A stretch of 64,000 nt of DNA from Phytophthora sp. 'mugwort'. Lineage: Eukaryota; Oomycota; Peronosporomycetes; Peronosporales; Peronosporaceae. The notes under the pieces were generated by a model, which saw only the letters and a list, made by a program, of their open reading frames with translations, did not search any database and had not been told where the DNA came from. Shown here piece after piece: positions 42,659-53,699 of this stretch (position 1 is its first letter; each line of letters starts with the position of its first letter). Location of the stretch: positions 2,232,001 to 2,296,000 of the forward strand of contig JAUCEF010000011.1 in NCBI GenBank assembly GCA_033558025.1, in the 5' to 3' direction. Position numbers and translations under genes: made by a program.

Positions 42659-44248
42659 TTACATCAGGCATTCAAACCACTTGAGCGGCCTTACCGTAGA
42701 CTTGAAAATCCCATCACCCGTTTTGAACGCCGTGTCCGCGTGGTTCAGCTCACATCTATAGAACGGGGAGTAGGGCGATTTCTTAAACTCGGACGGCGAA
42801 ATGCCTCCTGCACAGCTCTGGAACTCGACGAGGCCGTCGTTCTTGGAAGACTTGTGCGGGATTACACTGCCTCCGAATATATACTTGGCTTGGTACTTGG
42901 ATATATTCCCGACGTACGAACTGCTGCACATGGCTGCGAAGACGTGCTTGCGATAAATGTCCTGGGCTGCGTCGTATGTTGCATCAAGGTCCTTGTCACT
43001 GTACTTCTCGTGTATATAGGAGACGGATGCGGTGGACGCGGGTACCGGACATCTACCGTTGAACAACAAGTTCGTCATGAGATTCCGGACTTCACCATTG
43101 CAGAAATCCATGAGGTAGTCCGATGACATGCTGCCCGTCATTGGGGGACTCAACCCGATCCAGGTCGAGCTATTCGCAAGGCTGCACTCCTTATTGGCGA
43201 GTGCGCCAGCAAACATTAGTCCGCCCATAGAGTGCGTCACAACGATCGTGTCTTTAATTGTACTCGACCCCTTGTCGGACGTTTTTGACATGGAGAGCGC
43301 GCGGTCACACACCTTCTTCTGCAGTGAAGCGTTAGTCCAGCCGTAGTCGACTGTGTTCAACGCCGCATACTTGATCGTCGTGCAGCAAGGGGCGTGGTTC
43401 TTGATATAATCCCAGCCAAAGTGGCGAGATGTGTCTTGTACGCCTGGCTCGTCCTTCTCGTTACCCAGACCATGATAAAAGATGCACGGACGAGGAGTCG
43501 AGTTGCACGGACACGACGAAGCCTCTATGGCCATGTGCGATTCCGCCTTGAGGTTTCTCGAGGTGCTGGATGGAATGTCGTCTCCGCTCAGCAGGGCGAG
43601 CGCCGTCGGCGTCAGGTTCGTGGCCTCAGCCAAAACAGAGCACGACGATCCGTTCATCAGCTTCGCATTCGGGATACTAACATGAGCGTCGAGATAATCC
43701 ACGTCAATCGTTACATCGCTCGCGAATGCAGTAAAGCCAGAGTCGTCCGATGAACAGATAGCGTAGTGAATCCCAGCGAAAGATGTCTTGAACAGGTTCC
43801 CAGTCTCACACTCGATAGCTTCACCGCCGACTGAAGCGCTTGGAATGGGCGTCGCATCGTTCAAGGTAGGGAGAATGGCGTCAAATGGGAGTTGGCTGGG
43901 AGGAATGCAACGAACGGTGGCAGCATTCGACGAGCTGTCGTTCGTGATTAAGTAGGCGGCGCCATCCACGAGCGAGTACGTGATCGTTGAATGGCCCTCG
44001 ACGAAGGTCGCGTAGCCGTCGTAGAGCACGCTAGCACCATCATCCGACACAACGGGGTTGGCGAAGACGTCGAACTCGGATTCGCCATGAAGCTCCATCG
44101 CCTTGCGCTGAAGCGTAACGTGAAGTTTTAAGGACGGCAAGTCGCCCAGCGGTGCCTTGAGTCGGCGAGGGTCATGAGCAGCCGCAGACCCGGTAAGGAT
44201 GGAGAGTACGAATACAGCAGCGCCTACGGTTCGCACAAACCCGTTCAT
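42659..44248 (-). CDS. Secreted alpha/beta-hydrolase-like protein, 529 aa (family copy 2)
   Basis: Intact single exon on the minus strand, paralogous over its full length to the gene at 26055. Signal peptide at residues ~1-24 (AVFVLSILTGSAAA). The family-specific N-terminal half shares SEFDVFANPVVS, VLYDGYA and LNDATPIPSAS with copy 1. The hydrolase half has PCIFYHGLG, THSMGGL with Ser340 as nucleophile (the canonical Met-Gly-Gly follows, unlike copy 1), Asp471 in KNDGLVEF and His503 in NHADTAF. It ends WFECLM. Cys positions are largely shared. Secretion and a hydrolase fold are well supported; substrate is unknown. It stands immediately beside the mariner element, whose right TIR ends 66 bases past the stop codon. 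Confidence 0.85.
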   Translation of the reverse strand: MNGFVRTVGAAVFVLSILTGSAAAHDPRRLKAPLGDLPSLKLHVTLQRKAMELHGESEFDVFANPVVSDDGASVLYDGYATFVEGHSTITYSLVDGAAYLITNDSSSNAATVRCIPPSQLPFDAILPTLNDATPIPSASVGGEAIECETGNLFKTSFAGIHYAICSSDDSGFTAFASDVTIDVDYLDAHVSIPNAKLMNGSSCSVLAEATNLTPTALALLSGDDIPSSTSRNLKAESHMAIEASSCPCNSTPRPCIFYHGLGNEKDEPGVQDTSRHFGWDYIKNHAPCCTTIKYAALNTVDYGWTNASLQKKVCDRALSMSKTSDKGSSTIKDTIVVTHSMGGLMFAGALANKECSLANSSTWIGLSPPMTGSMSSDYLMDFCNGEVRNLMTNLLFNGRCPVPASTASVSYIHEKYSDKDLDATYDAAQDIYRKHVFAAMCSSSYVGNISKYQAKYIFGGSVIPHKSSKNDGLVEFQSCAGGISPSEFKKSPYSPFYRCELNHADTAFKTGDGIFKSTVRPLKWFECLM

Positions 44249-44259
44249 GTCGACATGTG

Positions 44260-45387
44260 TGTGAAGCTGCTAGCGTTTCTGGTCCGATAGAAAGCACAGC
44301 GGTCACGAGGTAAATTCTAGCCACGTCACGTGTTACGGGCGTTCCCAAATGCCATGCAGATTGTTACTGTATAGCAATTTGCACTCCATTCAATGTTGGC
44401 CCAACATTATTGGGAACGAACCTGCCTGATGCGATTGGACTGCAACTTGCACAGCACTAAAATCTATCTTCCGGCCAGCATATGGATGTGGGCAGCGTGA
44501 ACAACCGGTACTGCGTACAGCAACATAGATTTGCTCAGAAAAGTAGCCCCTGAGTTTAGTCTCTATCCGCCACACTTGCTCATTTTTTTTCAATTTTGAG
44601 CAAGTTTGCCCATGTGGCGCTTCGATAAAAGGTTTGGGAAAGTATCAGCCTTCACTTACCACTCCCGATACGAGCTCCTCAACAAGTACTCCACTCTACG
44701 ATCTTCTGGCCGCCTCACTCACATCACCGACACCTCATCAGCCCCGTTCCAGACGGCAGTAGTAACTTCTAGAACATTACATGTACGTTTTTCTAATTCG
44801 TTAATTCTTACCTTAATTCTATATCTAGAGTAGGTATAAACGTTTCTAACCGTTTCTAAATTTTTCTAATATCCAGCTGTTGTTTTCGACGACACAACGT
44901 TCGTTAGGGCTAAATCGCAAGGGCAGACTTAATACGTGTACACGTTGTCGCATAAGCTACAGATCAGCTACATCGAGACAAAGTTAAAATTAAGTCAATC
45001 CTGAAAGAATAAACTACTAAAACGGAGGGATAGGAGTTGCTCTATTGAGGCGGGAGAGGGGTCACGGATCTTCAATGGCCGTGATAGCGTGCGAGTGCTG
45101 TCACGAGCTTGTGTACGGAAAAAGCCGCTGTCGCTGCACGACGGGTCATCGGCGGCGTCATGCTGCGTCAGATCATTCCGTAGGAAATTCACACTCTCCT
45201 AGACCTTCTGGACGCGGTGGCGTAGTTCTTGTCGTCTCTTTGATCATGTTCAGTCGCGCGTCTGCAGTGACACGAGCTTCCTTACCTCGATTGCGTTTGC
45301 CGTACTATTATCCCGGCCACCAAACCTCGGACTGACTTTGAGCCTTGATTTAAGTATGATTATGTCACAAAACCTAGTACAAATAGC
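44260..45387. other. Upstream region of hydrolase 2
   Basis: No gene recognised. Short frames at 44606-44833 and 45045-45335 lack motifs. The promoter of the hydrolase lies here; no clear initiator consensus was seen. Confidence 0.3.
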
Positions 45388-45689
45388 GAGAGGCGTTACC
45401 GCAAACGTAATACGACACGACGACGGTATTTAATGCAACCTTAGGGCCTAAAGCAACCGTAAAAATAGCAATTCTCGGGTAATTTATTATAAATGACGCC
45501 GCCACGTCGCCTCCATCACGCTTGTAATTATAAATGACGCAGCCACGTCACCCTCGTCACCAGTGTTGTCTAAATATAGATATATTCAGCTGTTCAAACA
45601 GGTGTACACCACATATAAATGCGTGTACTTCACAACCAGGTGTGGTACACATCTCACACACTTGGTGATTTTCGCAAAGATCCACAGCA

Positions 45690-45958
45690 CGACTACGGTG
45701 GATGGGAGAACGCCGGCACGTGAACTGGTGTGCGCAAGGGTTGACGAGCTGGACATGAAGGAAAAACTGGAGAAGATTGGAAACAATCTCGAGAAGATTC
45801 TTAAAGTGCAGATGGAGCTCCTATATCTCATTGAAGAGAACGAAGATAGCAGTTATGGCTTGGCTTCGGAATTTGGAGGCGCTCGCGTTGTTCAAGACGG
45901 CGTGCTATATTTCGGAGTGCTGCTAGAGATAGCTATCGACAGACTGAAAGGACAGTAA
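45690..45958 (+). CDS. Small coiled-coil ORF of MULE 2, opposite strand
   Basis: An open plus-strand frame that encodes ARELVCARVDELDMKEKLEK, then IGNNLEKILKVQMELLYLIE. It aligns with ELLHARLVEVAVLKSALEQL and NANMEKMLRAQMELESLL in MULE 1, at the same place and strand, converging on the Ulp1 gene. Leu/Ile heptads predict a coiled coil. The frame is open from 45563; the true start may be ATG 45754 (MKEKLEK) or further upstream. Unknown function; it may be an accessory protein of the element. Confidence 0.5.
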
Positions 45959-46008
45959 ATGAAGCAGATATGGATGACTGTATTAAAGTTTTATCACAGC
46001 TTGCTCAT

Positions 46009-46939
46009 CTACTTGAGTTGGTCAAGTAGCTTCTGATGAATGTTCCGCGTCTTCTCCACCGCGCAACGAGACATGCGTCGCTCATGTGACTTGCACAAGA
46101 TTATCCATAGCATCCATAGCCGCATCACATTCACGTCGTCCTTTGAGACATTGCTCTCCTGCCACTGCACATTTCCTGTAAGATAGCTGTGTGCTTGTAC
46201 CACCACCAAGACCCCACAGCTGGCGTAGTCCGGTTGCTGTGGGGCTTCGAGTCACTCAATTGGATCGATGACTAGTTTGCTACTGGGTGCCGATTCCTGT
46301 GCCATCTCTGCACGAAGTCCTTCTTGCACAATACCACCCTCGTCGCTCGTAATACCGTTCCAGATTATCTCCATGTCCTCGTGGTATTCTTCGTCGATGA
46401 GAGGCTCATACATGTAAACATGTACTTGCAACGAGCGAGTAGCTTCATCAGTGTGCAGTCGAACAACAATAATCCCCAGTGGTTTCGTCTTAAATTTACT
46501 GGGTGAAGGATGAAATTGGTAGAGCAAATAGAAGCCGTTGGTGTCTTCGGATATCCGACAGCCTTGTCACTGAAGACACAACGTAACTCCACTCCACCAC
46601 TCCTGCAAGGAACATTACGCAGAAATCCACATGGCTGTCATTCAACTAGCCTCTGCAAACCCCACCAACGATGTTTGCAAAGTTGATGTGACCCTTTCCA
46701 GTCGGCGGTAAAAATTCGGAGCCCAGTGACCTTGATGCAAACTTGGATACGACCTCATTTGCCAGTGTTTGGTGTCGATTGTATACAGCATCCATTGATA
46801 ATGCCATCGTTCCTGTTTCCGGTGCAAATAGATCCACGTTCGACTTGACTTTTCTCCAATCTTGCTCTAACCACTTCCGGTCTTCAAACCACGATCGTGC
46901 CTTGTTCTTCACTTCATAGAGCCCCGCTAGCGCACCCAA
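46009..46939 (-). pseudogene. Ulp1-like cysteine protease (C48) of MULE 2
   Basis: MGALAGLYEVKNKARSWFED at 46939 matches the MULE 1 protein. Frame breaks follow near 46650 and 46480. The protease domain is recognisable: ILHPVNLRRNHWGLLL (His-Trp), VHVYMYEPLIDEEYHEDMEI, then ASCGVLVVVQAHSYLTGN (Cys nucleophile). The acidic residue seen as VDLYEPL in MULE 1 is Tyr-Met here. The C-terminus reads RNIHQKLLDQLK. A stop follows VIDPIE, so this copy is dead. Confidence 0.7.
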
Positions 46940-47213
46940 TAAGCACTAGAACACACGATTTGTTAGAGCAACCCTACTTTAGCAACCACAATACAGCAAC
47001 CATATTGGTAAAGCGAATATACCCGCTAAGCTTCCAGAGCTTGGGATCGATGGACGCAACAAGATCGAGGACGAATCCTTGACTCTTAACCCTGGCGGTT
47101 TTTATTGCAACCTCCAAGGATCGCGTGAGATCGACCGGGATTACAAATGTGTGCATATAGGTTGCGGTCGCATAGCTTTCCAGCTGCATTCAATCGTACG
47201 TGACCTGAGATAA

Positions 47214-50120
47214 TCATTCTCCAACTGCCACTAGATACTTATCCATCGTCTCCATAATATACTTCAAGTTTGCGGTGTTACGTGCCCAGATAACGAACTG
47301 GTCAAGCGGCACAATGAGGTCGCTAGGATACTTGTGCACAGCTAGACGCTGCGTACCAGATTTAAGCTTCGTCTGCCGTAGCTGCTTCAACGTCACCCGC
47401 GATCTACCTCGGCTCTTCGGCTTTGGTACGTTGACGATATCGACTTGGCGAGCAGGCGTTGATACAGGAGCGGCAACAGCCAGAGTTGAAGCGGGTTCCT
47501 CTTCTTTTATCACTACTTCGTCTTCCTCTGATATTCCATGCGATGCAACTGCCGGTTGCATTGGTGGGACCATGTCATCATCATCTGTACAACCCTTGCT
47601 GCTTGACGTTTCTAGCTCTTCCATTAGGCTAGCAGTGCCCATTGCTTCTGCCGGATCTATAAATGAATGCATGTCTGCATTAGTCACATCTTCTTCGATT
47701 ATATCGTCGTCATCTCCTTCATCATGAGTGGTTTGTTGTACGGGTGAACCAGCTTCCCCACGACACAATCCAATCTCTACAGCCTCTTTCCATGCATTTA
47801 GTTCTTGATAGAGGCCCGCACTCAACAACTCAAATAAGTGCTGGAGCAGAGGCTCTAGCATCGCCTTGGCATAAGAGTGCTTCTCCGCCGAAGAATGCAC
47901 TACTTGGTTTGCACGTTCGTTCCTACGCAACCGAATATACACCACCTGTTTCATAGGCTTGGGGTCCGGCCTTGGGGATTCTTCAAACATGTCCAGGGTT
48001 TCTTCATCATTGCAGTCCTGCAACCCTAAATTTGGTTTCGGCGACCTTAACTTGGGCATGTTCACAATAGACTGCGACGCATCAGCACAAGCAGCAATTA
48101 CTTCTTTGACGTTCAATGGTGCAAATGTACTCCATCGTTCGTCAATTGACATAGCAGGAAGCTTTTGGAATTCATGTCCTTTGCCACTCACATGCATTAG
48201 ATGGCAACACGGCAAGCGATGGCTTGTGTAAAACATTGACAAGTGCATGTCCAATTCACATCGTGGCATGTGAAGGTTTGGTTTGAGCTGTAGACGTTCC
48301 AAATCGAAATATCTAAACTCCGCTCGCAAGTTGTTGTCTCCACCCGATTCACATATTTCTCCCATTTCTTTTTCACCATATCCAACACACAAGACGACAG
48401 CCTGTTCGCTACTGTCCTTAAGAAGGTGGGTACGGTCTTAGGCATTGGTGTAGAAGAGTGTTGCTTCCCAATTTCCGAAACTATTTGCCGTGTAGTCATC
48501 TAATATTTGTCGGTCTATAGTACGCACCCAAGTGATACCCGAGGTTGTTCGTTCCATGAGTGAAGTCCATCGTCAAGGTGTCGCCCCACCGCTCGAATAT
48601 CATCTTTTACAAGTTTGTCTGCATTACTACCCGCAAGTGACATCCATTTGATCCTGGATAACGAGCACATCACTTCCGGCAAGCTGGCGAAGAGCATGCA
48701 ACATGTCCTTCAGTCTATCTCTTCGCCTGATTCCTGGTCCATGGTACTTCGTATAAGGTTTTGCGTTTGCTGCGGGGTCACTTTGCATCCTATATATGTG
48801 CGAGGAGCATCATTAGAAACGAGTCACACTCAAGAAATTATGATATCACAACCCCTTCAATATACGTACCAATGCGATCGTTCAGGAAATTGGTGACGTG
48901 AGGAGAGGGGAAACACGGGCATCTGCTAACGTCTTGACATCATCTCGGTCATGGTCGTCGAGTGGCATTGTTTTGGTGGTCAGGTACGATGCAGTTTGGA
49001 CAGTGCTCGTCGGATGTGAATGTGTATGATTCTGCAAGCAACAAGCATACGAGTATTAGTGCAGCGTAACGAAACATTAAAACCGGGCTTCCCGTCCCTG
49101 GTTCCGTACGGCAATAGCATATCTGTTACCCGAGCCTCTAATGACAAATGGTTTTTGTTAGTCGTGCTTGGCACTTACAGAACCGTGGTTTGCGATTGCG
49201 GTGTCCCTTCGATCTCGGCGATTGTGAAACGCCATGGGTGCAGCGAAAGATCTTGTGTGTATACGCAAAATCCGTAGGTATTTGGTCTTGATGCGTACTA
49301 CGTCACAGCAAAAGACATGTTTAGTGGGTAGATTTAGAAACCACTACCCGCAAAAAGCTTACTTGTTGTACAGCTCAGTCTTTTCAGAGCTTCGCACTCG
49401 AAACTTCAGGTTTTCCTTCCGCTTGTACAACTCGAACTGTGTCTCGAATTCATTCCACGTCTCGAAAGTCTGGTTCAGTGCGAATCGTGGTATAACGTTT
49501 ACGATCTCGTCATCTCCATTGTTTATCGAATAAAGCTCGCCAAGATGGAGCGCTGTCTTGGTGTATATTCCGTCAGCGATAAAAATCTGGTTACGACGCC
49601 AACTTCAGTTCCCCCACGCTAATCATCGCACCGTTGTTTTGCTGCTCGCTCCACCAACTTTGTTTTTTTAAGTGGTTGGGGCAGCGTAGGGCAAGTAGAT
49701 ACATGCGGAGAATGGTAACTCAATACATCATTTCTCGAAACTCCCACCACTGCAAACGGCAAATGATAATTACAACGTCAATAGCAGGTTATAAAGCAAC
49801 CATACATCGGCTTATAACGACTTTACCTGACTTTATCTTCCTTGTTGCTATTTTCGTACCCTGCTTGCTCTGCACATCCGAATAGTATACATCACACATC
49901 AATCGGATCAATATTAACTGACAGCCATCATATACAATCTCGCATATCCATACCGTTTTCAAGCCGACCATCCGGGTTGGATGCTGAAAAAGAATAGTTA
50001 TCCTCTTCATCCATCTCTTCCGCGTCTTCAGCGAAGTCCTCGTCGCTGTTGTCATCGCCGTTTTCAACGCCAAGAGAAGCATACATGCCTTCAGGTTCGG
50101 TTTACTTTCGCTTCGCATGC
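47214..50120 (-). pseudogene. MULE 2 transposase with deleted catalytic core
   Basis: Minus-strand order: acidic exon near 50090-49965 (GMYASLGVENGDDNSDED); entry region at 49600-49360 (WNEFETQFELYKRKENLKF, RVRSSEK); catalytic entry near 48590-48530 (TMDFTHGTNNLGYHLG with the first Asp) ending at the same GTGCGTA donor as MULE 1; then directly TTRQIVSEIGKQHSS at 48499, which in MULE 1 lies after the whole catalytic core. A 393-codon open frame (48392-47214) holds the SWIM finger (LHMPRCELDMHLSMFYTSHR with LPCCHLM) and the acidic/basic tail (ARQVDIVNVPKPKSRGRSR). The second catalytic Asp and the Glu are gone. Confidence 0.7.
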
Positions 50121-50515
50121 GCCGTTCTGCGGGATAACAAAACGGTTTAAGTAAACCACCAACATATGAGGCAGGCTCTCTGTAATCGTACCGGGCTTGA
50201 CAGCGTCCGGTGCTTGACGCATATACCCCGTCCCGTGTCCGCGCGTACGCGGCGAGTAAGCAGATCTGTGCCTTTCGTGAGTTCCTCTCCCACAGGTGCA
50301 ATTTTAGAGATGAACGGCTGACAATGATCGCACTTTGTAAATCCGTACCTTAAACGGGTGATACAGTATATTACGTACTTAGGTAGAAACGATAAATTTG
50401 AATTTAAAATTACCCTGATAATTTTGGAATTCGGGTACAGCAACCATATTCACACGTTAAACCAGTCATACATGTCGCCTACACGTCGCACATTATGGTT
50501 GCAGTAACCACTCCA

Positions 50516-51770
50516 TACCGTGTGCGAATACGTAGGTCTCCAGTTGGTCGGCCGCGCTGAGTATGTCACGATGGTTGACTGGGCGGTTTTCGGCGCCTCC
50601 GTCATCAGAATCAGAGTCAGTGACACTGGCGGTTGCATCGGCCTCCTCAGCCTCTCCAACTCCTCCATATTGTCGTTGCACGTTAAGTACTCCTCCGCCA
50701 CCAACGGGTCGGCGAGCGAGAGTTTGTCGATCAAGCTGTCGAGCGGCGAGAGGTCGAACAACCTTCAGCGGCTCGTTCTGCTGTTTGAGTTGCGCCACCG
50801 TGGGCGCGGAAACGATCCCGTTGTGCGCCCAGCAGTTGCGCACAGATTCGGTGAGACCTCCGCCCACGACTTCACGACGTTTTGGATGGCGGTGAGCACG
50901 TCGAGCTTCTTGTCCGGCTCGCCAGCGTTGAGCTTGTCGAGAGTCCACTGGCCGAACCGCGTCTTGTACTTGAACTTGAAGGTCCTGATGACGCCGGCGT
51001 CCATTGGCTGGATCTTCGACGTTGTGTTCCCGGGGGCAAGAAGTGCACATGGACGTTGACCAGTTCCACGTCCACATGAGATGAGGCGTTGTCCACCAGG
51101 AAGGAGAAGGACGCGTCGACCGGCCATCTTCAAATTGAAGCCCCACAACCGCTCCACGAACACCGCTGCCGTCATTCATGCCTTGTTGTTCGCGTAGAAG
51201 TGGATCGGCAGGCTCGCCTCGTCGACGGTCTTGAAGCACCGCGGCTTGCGGTACTTGTTGATGACGATGGGGATCAGCTTCTCGGAGCCGTCCATGTTGC
51301 TGCAGAGTCCGGTGGTGATGCGCGACTTGTCCTTCTTCTTGCCCCGAATCGCCATGGTCGCGAGCGTTTGCGATGGCTGCATGCAGTAGAACAGGCCCGT
51401 CTCGTCCATGTTGAACATGTCAGCCGGCTCTATTTGTCGATGGGCGTCTGCATGGCGAGACGCTGCTCTCGGAGGGCTGCTACGTCTACATCCCCGCCCT
51501 CGCCGTGGAGGCGATGGAACTTGATGTCGTGACGCGATTTGAACCGCGTGACCCACGACAGCGATACCACAATGGCCTCTTCGTTGCGCTCAAGGAGGAG
51601 CTGGTTCGCCTTCGTGTACAACATAAAGTCTCTCAGGGCATTCTGGCCTGGGTCTCCAGCACGAACCTGTACATGTCGTCCTCCATCTCCGGGTAACGAC
51701 CCTTCTTCACGCGCTTGGTACCTGGAGCGCATGTCGGCATGAATGTCGTTATCAGGATCCTGCTCATCGT
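50516..51770 (-). pseudogene. pogo/Tigger-type DDE_1 transposase, truncated at both ends
   Basis: Frames on the minus strand join as VSLSWVTRFKSRHDIKFHRL (~51570), DMFNMDETGLFYCMQPSQTL (~51400, first Asp), KDKSRITTGLCSNMDGSEKL, NKYRKPRCFK, then MDNASSHVDVELVNVHVHFL (~51080, second Asp) and TTSKIQPMDAGVIRTFKF (~51010, third acidic position), then a Ser/Asp-rich tail. At least three frameshifts. The N-terminal HTH is missing where copia copy 2 begins (51797), and the apparent C-terminus is encoded by the TIR of MULE 2, so this element was interrupted on both sides. Confidence 0.85.
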
Positions 51771-52003
51771 CGAGCGACCGACCCTAACCCCGAATTTGTT
51801 AGAACTCGCTGGAGATACGTTGGCAGGAGAAACAACGAGAAGAACAACGGCTCAATAGGAACTGCGACGTGCTACAGAGGTGTGAAGCAGCAGCTGAGTA
51901 GCAGCGATGCGTACAAGGTGAGCGACGGCCACTCGGCCTTCCATAAGCAATCAATACGTTAGTCTTCAAATTCCTACGTAGAGCTCTAGCACCACCTGCG
52001 AAC

Positions 52004-53470
52004 AGGTTATGAGCCCAATAACTCCCAACGATACCTCACAACGACCAAGCCCGTCGCACGACGTGCAAGCCACTGACGTGCAGAGGCTGAAGGTGTTACC
52101 CGATTCGTTCGAGTTGTTCGAGGGGTCGCACTCAGACAGCAGTGCGTCCGATGCCCATAGAAGGAGCAGTCGCGACTCCAGCAGCGCGATCTCCGAACGA
52201 CTTGACAGACTCGAAGGTCTTCTCGAAGGGATGGCGAAGCAACAGTCACAGTTCATGGCTAACCAAGTTCAGTTGCAAGAACGAGTGTAGCGTCGCAGTG
52301 AACCGTCGCACATTCCGCCCGTCGAACACACGTATGGTGGTTCAAGTCCGTTCACGGACTTCATGAAGGCTAGAGAAAGCAGAATGAGAGTGAGTTCTCT
52401 CAACGCGTCGATGACCACAGCACCGGTAGTTCCGGCGTCTACGAGAGCAAAAAGTCCGGAAGAATACGTGACGAACTCGGAGCAGCCGAAGCAGCGGCAG
52501 ACGCCGGCACAGCAGCAGCAGATGCCGTCGGCCCCGACGGAGCAGTTGGTGAAATTCGGGCTCAAGATACCGAAGCCACGGAACCTGGACTGGTCCGGTT
52601 TCTTCAGGGAAGGAGGTATACCCAGGCCTGGGAGCTGATGTTAAGTCATGGGGACTGAGATTCCTACAGAGACTCGCTGCAGCGCAGCAGATGAGTGGCG
52701 GATATTGGCCGGAAGAATTCCAGATCCTCGCACTAAATGGGAAACTCGACGGTACAGTACTTATGTTCTTCGAGAGGATGCTCCCGCTGTGGACGATAGA
52801 GTCGCTCACGCTGGAGCACATGATGAACAGGATGTTGATGCCGTACGTGACGACGATCACGGAACCAAAGGACTGCAGCTGATGACCACTGAGAAGCTGC
52901 AGAGCCAAACGTGGGCCGAGCACTTCCAGTACCTGACGTACGTCACGGAGCGCTCGGGATGTTCCGAGCTGCACGTGTTGCAAAGTTTGTGCAAGTCGGC
53001 GCCGATCCACATGCAGGGTGCCATGCTGACTCGGTTTTGTCTCACAGCGTGTTGACTACTTGCAACAAGCCACGGAGTTAGTGGCGTTATCCATCGAATA
53101 TGAGGCGAACATGGGTAAAAAAGACAACCACGCGGTCAAGGTGGCCGTGGTAACCGTGGTCGAGGCGGTCGGTACCAAGGTGGTGGCCGAGGAGATTAAG
53201 GTGGCCGAAGATGCGTCGCCCGAGTCGATCGTGGAGAGACCTGTGCGTGCTTCAACTGCGGGCAAGTTGGACATCTCGCAAAGTATTGTCTTGGGAAGAA
53301 GGACAGCAGTGCCAAAGCGTCAACTCGAGTTTCGCTAGCCGTCGGTACTGGTGAAAAACAGACTCCTGCACCTGGATACTGAATAGCGGGTCCAGCGTGC
53401 ACTTGGTAATGAACGAGAACCTGCTCCGAAATGCGGCTGACTGCGATGAGCGTTACAGAGCCGCGGGCGG
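52004..53470 (+). pseudogene. copia copy 2 gag, zinc knuckle and protease
   Basis: Gag segments at 52009-52290 and 52363-52638 are rich in Ser, Gln and Pro. NCLY-type helical segments follow to 53100. The CCHC knuckle CFNCGQVGHLAKYC lies at ~53238-53279. The protease site at ~53380 reads LNSGSSVHLV, with the catalytic Asp changed to Asn. Frameshifts occur near 52290, 52640 and 52880. Confidence 0.7.
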
Positions 53471-53699
53471 TGATTTAGTTCATGCACGCAAGAAGGGGTG
53501 TACCTCAAGCGGTACGGTAGCAAGAGCTATGCAATCCAGGAAAGAAGCGGCGTACGAATCTTCGAGATCTACAGACGGAACAAGGTGCTCATGGTCGACG
53601 TCGTGGCCGAGATGAACGCGGAGACGCGAGTCAACGAAGTTACGCACGCAGTGAGAGCAGCCGATGAATCGCTTCGGGACGCAGTGACTGAAACGACAT

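Larger units (their letters stand above)
45388..50515 (-). mobile_element. Diverged sister Mutator-like element (MULE 2)
   Basis: The left end GAGAGGCGTTACCGCAAACG and the reversed right end TGGAGTGGTTACTGCAACCA form imperfect TIRs related to those of MULE 1, and both ends later share GGGTAATTT in inverse orientation. Gene order is the same as MULE 1: transposase (about 50100 to 47214), Ulp1-like protease (46939 to 46009), and a convergent plus-strand coiled-coil ORF. No 9-bp duplication was found, so at least one flank has been rearranged. The right end lies within the coding end of a pogo transposase. The transposase has lost its catalytic core. Confidence 0.75.

Noticed and set aside
45388..45396. 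9-bp target duplication for MULE 2
   Set aside because: Bases outside the two ends (ACAAATAGC on the left, TACCGTGTG on the right) do not match, so no duplication is claimed.
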